In this document: positions 61,275 through 64,000 of the stretch, one piece after another | How the letters are laid out: each line of letters begins with the position of its first letter | Position numbering within the stretch: the first letter of the stretch is position 1 | From: an uncultured Comamonas sp. | GTDB taxonomy: Bacteria; Pseudomonadota; Gammaproteobacteria; Burkholderiales; Burkholderiaceae_C | Reading direction: 5' to 3' | NCBI GenBank assembly: GCA_947306475.1 | Contig: CAMZGS010000002.1 | Location: 186,001-250,000, forward strand | DNA: 64,000 nucleotides | Made by a program: the position numbers and the translations under genes | Notes under the pieces: generated by a model | Database searches by the model: none | What the model was told of the DNA's origin: nothing | Seen by the model: the letters and a program-made list of their open reading frames with translations, nothing else

Positions 61275-63062
61275 ATGGAAAATATTTCCACACCAGTTGA
61301 TGGTGCGGCTCCGAGGCCGGCAAGCAGCCTGCCAATGGGATGGCGATTGCACGAATATGAAATTAAGTCGGTTTTGGGCGAGGGGGGGTTTGGCATTGTC
61401 TATCTTGCACGCGACACCTTGTTGGGACGTGATGTTGCCATCAAGGAATTTCTGCCCGTAAGTCATGCCACCCGCTACGAAACGCACCGGGTGCGTGCAC
61501 GCACACAAGAACATCAGGTATTGTTTGATAAAGGTATGCAAAGTTTCGTGGCCGAGGCGCGTATTCTGGCTCAGTTTCGAAATAGAAACCTGGTGGAAGT
61601 GCTGCGGTTTTGGGAGGGAAATGGTACAGCCTACTTGGTGATGCCCTATTACCAAGGTCGCACTTTGAGGGAGTTGATTCAGAAAGGGTACCGCTCTACC
61701 ACTAAAGGAGAGTTGCTCAGCATTCTGTTGCCTCTGATGCAAGGCTTGGACCAGGTTCATGAGGTGGGATGTTATCACCGTGATATCTCTCCTGACAATA
61801 TCATGATTTTGTCGGATGGATCTCCCTTGTTGCTGGATTTTGGTGCTGCAAGGCATGAAATCATCAGTCAGGCGGATTACTCTACAGTAATCCTGAAGCC
61901 GGGTTTTGCTCCCATAGAACAATATGGAGGAAGTGAAACGGCGGCTCAGCAGGGAAGCTGGACAGATGTCTATGCTCTGTGTGCGGTTGCATACCAAATG
62001 ATTACAGGTAATACGCCTCCGGTGTCGGTGGCCCGTATCATGCGGGATCCGTTGGTACCGCTTCGTGATTTAGCTGGCCAGTTGCAGCTTCCAGTGCATG
62101 TGCTGGAGGCGATCGATGCTGGCTTGAAAATTCAGCCACAAGATCGCCCTCAGTCGATGAAAGATTTGCGGAGACTGTTCGAGAGCGGGGAAATAGAGAT
62201 TCAGAAGCTGTCTGAGAGCCACCGTATTCAGCAGCAGGTATTGAAGAGTGATGCTGCTCATAATGAAAACTCCCCGAGTGTAAATGTACAGGTAGGAGCT
62301 CTCTCTATACCTGAAGAGGAGAGTGTGCAACCTGATTTTGTGTCAACGGACACACAACGAGCGCGATCAAGCAAAAAGTTTTTTGGGGTTGTACTGGCTT
62401 TCCTGCTTTTGCTGGGAGTGGGGGCAGGTGTGTTTCTCGGGTTGCATTTGGATGCTGAGCGGCAGACGGTGTTGGTGCATAAGCCCAAGGTGGAGATGGA
62501 CTCCACGGCACAGGTTGCGGCATCGGAGACGGACACCTTGCCGGTTGAGCCCCAGCAGCACGAGCACGTGAACGATACAGAAGGGATTGACGCCAGCCGC
62601 AATGGAGGGGGGGCTGATGCAGAGCAGACGATCGGGACCATCCCGACGGATTTGACCGCTGCGCGCAGCAGTGAGATTTCCGAGGGAGCAGAGCTGTCGC
62701 AGCGAGCAGAAGAGGATGTTGTGGTGGGAACTGTAGAAGCAGCAGCTTCCCAGCTCGTGGCAGAGGAGCCGTCCAGTGTGGTGGAAGGACAGCAAGCAGA
62801 GGAAGCAGCTGTGTCTCAGCAGGGGCGAATCATCGTGGATGCCAGGCCTTGGGGCGATGTTTATATCAATGATGTGTTGATTGGCACCACGCCTCCCAGA
62901 GTCTCTGCCAGCTTTCCACCAGGGTTGGTACGGCTGGAAATTCGCAATGACGGCGTGCCTTCACATAAACGCACATTGGAGTTGCAGGCGGGCCAGACCA
63001 CACACGTGTCTCACAATTTTTTAAAACAGCCAGCCTTGCCTGCATCTGGGACGGAGCCATGA
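61275..63062 (+). CDS. PpkA-like Ser/Thr protein kinase with PEGA domain
   Basis: 595 residues. N-terminal kinase domain: GEGGFG loop (35-40), K57 in VAIKEF, HRD (158-160) with D160 and N165, and DFG (178-180) are all intact. A membrane helix (about 368-392) leads to an acidic/Ser-rich periplasmic-facing linker and a C-terminal PEGA domain (about 517-590; IIVDARPWGDVYINDVLIGTTP). In other systems PpkA phosphorylates Fha to trigger T6SS assembly; the FHA gene two places downstream fits this. ATG at 61275 chosen because CAGGAG precedes it. Confidence 0.9.
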   Translation: MENISTPVDGAAPRPASSLPMGWRLHEYEIKSVLGEGGFGIVYLARDTLLGRDVAIKEFLPVSHATRYETHRVRARTQEHQVLFDKGMQSFVAEARILAQFRNRNLVEVLRFWEGNGTAYLVMPYYQGRTLRELIQKGYRSTTKGELLSILLPLMQGLDQVHEVGCYHRDISPDNIMILSDGSPLLLDFGAARHEIISQADYSTVILKPGFAPIEQYGGSETAAQQGSWTDVYALCAVAYQMITGNTPPVSVARIMRDPLVPLRDLAGQLQLPVHVLEAIDAGLKIQPQDRPQSMKDLRRLFESGEIEIQKLSESHRIQQQVLKSDAAHNENSPSVNVQVGALSIPEEESVQPDFVSTDTQRARSSKKFFGVVLAFLLLLGVGAGVFLGLHLDAERQTVLVHKPKVEMDSTAQVAASETDTLPVEPQQHEHVNDTEGIDASRNGGGADAEQTIGTIPTDLTAARSSEISEGAELSQRAEEDVVVGTVEAAASQLVAEEPSSVVEGQQAEEAAVSQQGRIIVDARPWGDVYINDVLIGTTPPRVSASFPPGLVRLEIRNDGVPSHKRTLELQAGQTTHVSHNFLKQPALPASGTEP

Positions 63063-63673
63063 AAAACTTGTTTGTCACGTTTCTTTTCGGTGTGGTTTCT
63101 GTATTGGGCACACAAGGGTGCAGCACGATTTTTGATGCTCCTCAAGGTGGTGGAGATCTCTCGGAGCAGGTACCGGATTCCGTCCTTGCCAGTCTTGATG
63201 CCATGGCACAGAAGCCGTCGTCCGGCCTGCCAGATATGGATGTAGCCAAGGAGATCCAGGAGCAGGGTATTGAACGAGCGACGGCCCTTGCAGGAGGTGT
63301 CTTGCAAGGGCGTGCCAGGCAGGCACTTGCACGCGAAAAGTTTGTACGTCAATCAGCAGAAAGCATGTCAGAGCCGACGGTGTTTTTCGAGCGCATCGCT
63401 ACAACGATGCCGCAGTTGATCATATTGGATGGGCATCAGGCCGCTGTGTGGTTAAACGGTCAGCGCTTAACTATCCCGGAAAGTAGTGCAAGCCATGTTT
63501 TCTTGCTGAATCCAGGCGAGTATCAACTTAAAGTGCTTTATTGGGGGGGCAATACCACGGCCTTTGAGGCACTGCTGCGAATTGCACAACGAGAGCGTGT
63601 GACGGTGCGGTTGACACCATCGAATTTCCTTTCTGACGTGCCTACATCAACTGAAATCAAAAAGAAACGGTGA
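63059..63673 (+). CDS. T6SS-associated lipoprotein of unknown family
   Basis: 204 residues with a lipoprotein signal peptide (lipobox near residues 18-21, GTQGC). The mature part has a helical region (about 60-105) and a C-terminal beta region with LIILDGHQAAVWLNGQ and GEYQLKVLYWGGN, which resembles a PEGA/carboxypeptidase-type fold. Start overlaps the kinase stop by 4 bp. May be a periplasmic input for the kinase; not recognised by name. Confidence 0.75.
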   Translation: MKNLFVTFLFGVVSVLGTQGCSTIFDAPQGGGDLSEQVPDSVLASLDAMAQKPSSGLPDMDVAKEIQEQGIERATALAGGVLQGRARQALAREKFVRQSAESMSEPTVFFERIATTMPQLIILDGHQAAVWLNGQRLTIPESSASHVFLLNPGEYQLKVLYWGGNTTAFEALLRIAQRERVTVRLTPSNFLSDVPTSTEIKKKR

Positions 63674-63678
63674 TCGCC

Positions 63679-64000
63679 ATGCTGGAAATCAAAGCTCTCA
63701 CTTACAACGACTTGGCACCTGTGCTACCAGTTTTTGGCCGGGTGGGCCTGGAGGGGGGGACGATTGGTAGGGGGGAGGGCAATGATATTGCGTTGCCTGA
63801 CCCGATGCGACTCATTTCCCGCAGACATCTGCGCGTCGATGCAGATGGTACTGGTGGCTGGCAGTTGGTGAATATCAGCAGCGCCAATCTTGTATACGTG
63901 AATGACACAGAGCTTAAGGCAGGACATGGCTGCCCGCTGCTTGTGGGGGACAAGATTTACATCGGTGGCTACGTATTGCAGGTCTCGGCAGTGAAAGATA
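63679..64000 (+). CDS. TagH/Fha-type FHA-domain protein, 3'-truncated by the window end
   Basis: At least 107 residues are visible, still open at the window edge. An FHA domain: GRVGLEGGTIGRGEGNDIAL, DPMRLISRRHLRV (the SRRH phosphothreonine-binding core at about residues 48-51) and VYVNDTEL with LLVGDKIYIGGY. The DPxRLISRRH form is typical of T6SS Fha/TagH proteins, which read PpkA-type phosphorylation. The ATG at 63679 is 5 bp after the lipoprotein stop. Confidence 0.85.
   Translation, partial: MLEIKALTYNDLAPVLPVFGRVGLEGGTIGRGEGNDIALPDPMRLISRRHLRVDADGTGGWQLVNISSANLVYVNDTELKAGHGCPLLVGDKIYIGGYVLQVSAVKD

Overview
The window is GC-rich bacterial chromosome. It most likely comes from a Comamonadaceae-type betaproteobacterium (Burkholderiales). 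That placement is inferred from gene content, the order of the ribB-ribH-nusB-aminotransferase-ybgC-tolQRA block, and a family of AGCTGxxxGCGCTTG intergenic hairpins. No rRNA, tRNA or CRISPR array was seen.

Layout. (1) 1-9600: the 3' part of a P2-type cation ATPase, then a minus-strand housekeeping block: ferredoxin, ribB (with a degenerate RibA-like half), ribH, nusB, an aminotransferase, ybgC, tolQ, tolR, tolA. A gene-free stretch of about 660 bp before gshA holds three spaced DnaA-box-like repeat units. (2) 9604-13897: gshA, a YlqF/RbgA-type GTPase and class I fumarase. (3) 13983-22396: a sedentary-type chromosomal integron. It has intI on the minus strand, attI, and 18 cassettes all pointing away from intI, each bounded by an attC site. 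Most cassettes carry small orphan genes. Two pairs are near-identical duplicates and one pair is a diverged duplicate. Cassette 5 encodes an almost canonical eukaryotic ubiquitin (67 of the first 73 residues match human ubiquitin by eye) in which the RGG tail is replaced by a linker and a predicted transmembrane anchor. This is the most surprising object in the window. (4) 22441-29205: an HD phosphohydrolase-like gene, ybjQ-like and DUF924 genes, a NERD-UvrD helicase, and a very AT-rich two-gene module (AAA/ABC-type ATPase plus PIN-like protein) that looks like a candidate defence or toxin module. A VOC protein and a repeat-rich stretch with a decayed gene follow. (5) 29206-43000: a twin-AAA ATPase, DUF2145 and other envelope-type proteins, an MFS-PlsC fusion, an XRE regulator, cobT, nth, a MocR-type aminotransferase, slyX and a membrane diguanylate cyclase. 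(6) 42972-64000: a type VI secretion locus. On the minus strand are hcp, a DUF5675 protein and a secreted partner, which form a candidate effector-immunity pair. On the plus strand are tssA-tssB-tssC-tssJ-tssK-tssL-tssM-tssF-tssG-clpV(tssH), a PpkA-like Ser/Thr kinase, a lipoprotein and the start of a TagH/Fha-type FHA gene cut by the window end. No tssE was found.

How it works together. The tol genes and ybgC form the Tol-Pal envelope module, and ribB/ribH the riboflavin branch. The T6SS genes encode baseplate (TssF, TssG, TssK), membrane complex (TssJLM), sheath (TssBC), tube (Hcp), sheath recycling (ClpV) and, by analogy with PpkA/Fha, threonine-phosphorylation control. The integron stores exchangeable adaptive genes, and its attC core sites often supply both the Shine-Dalgarno-like AGG and the stop codon of the cassette genes.
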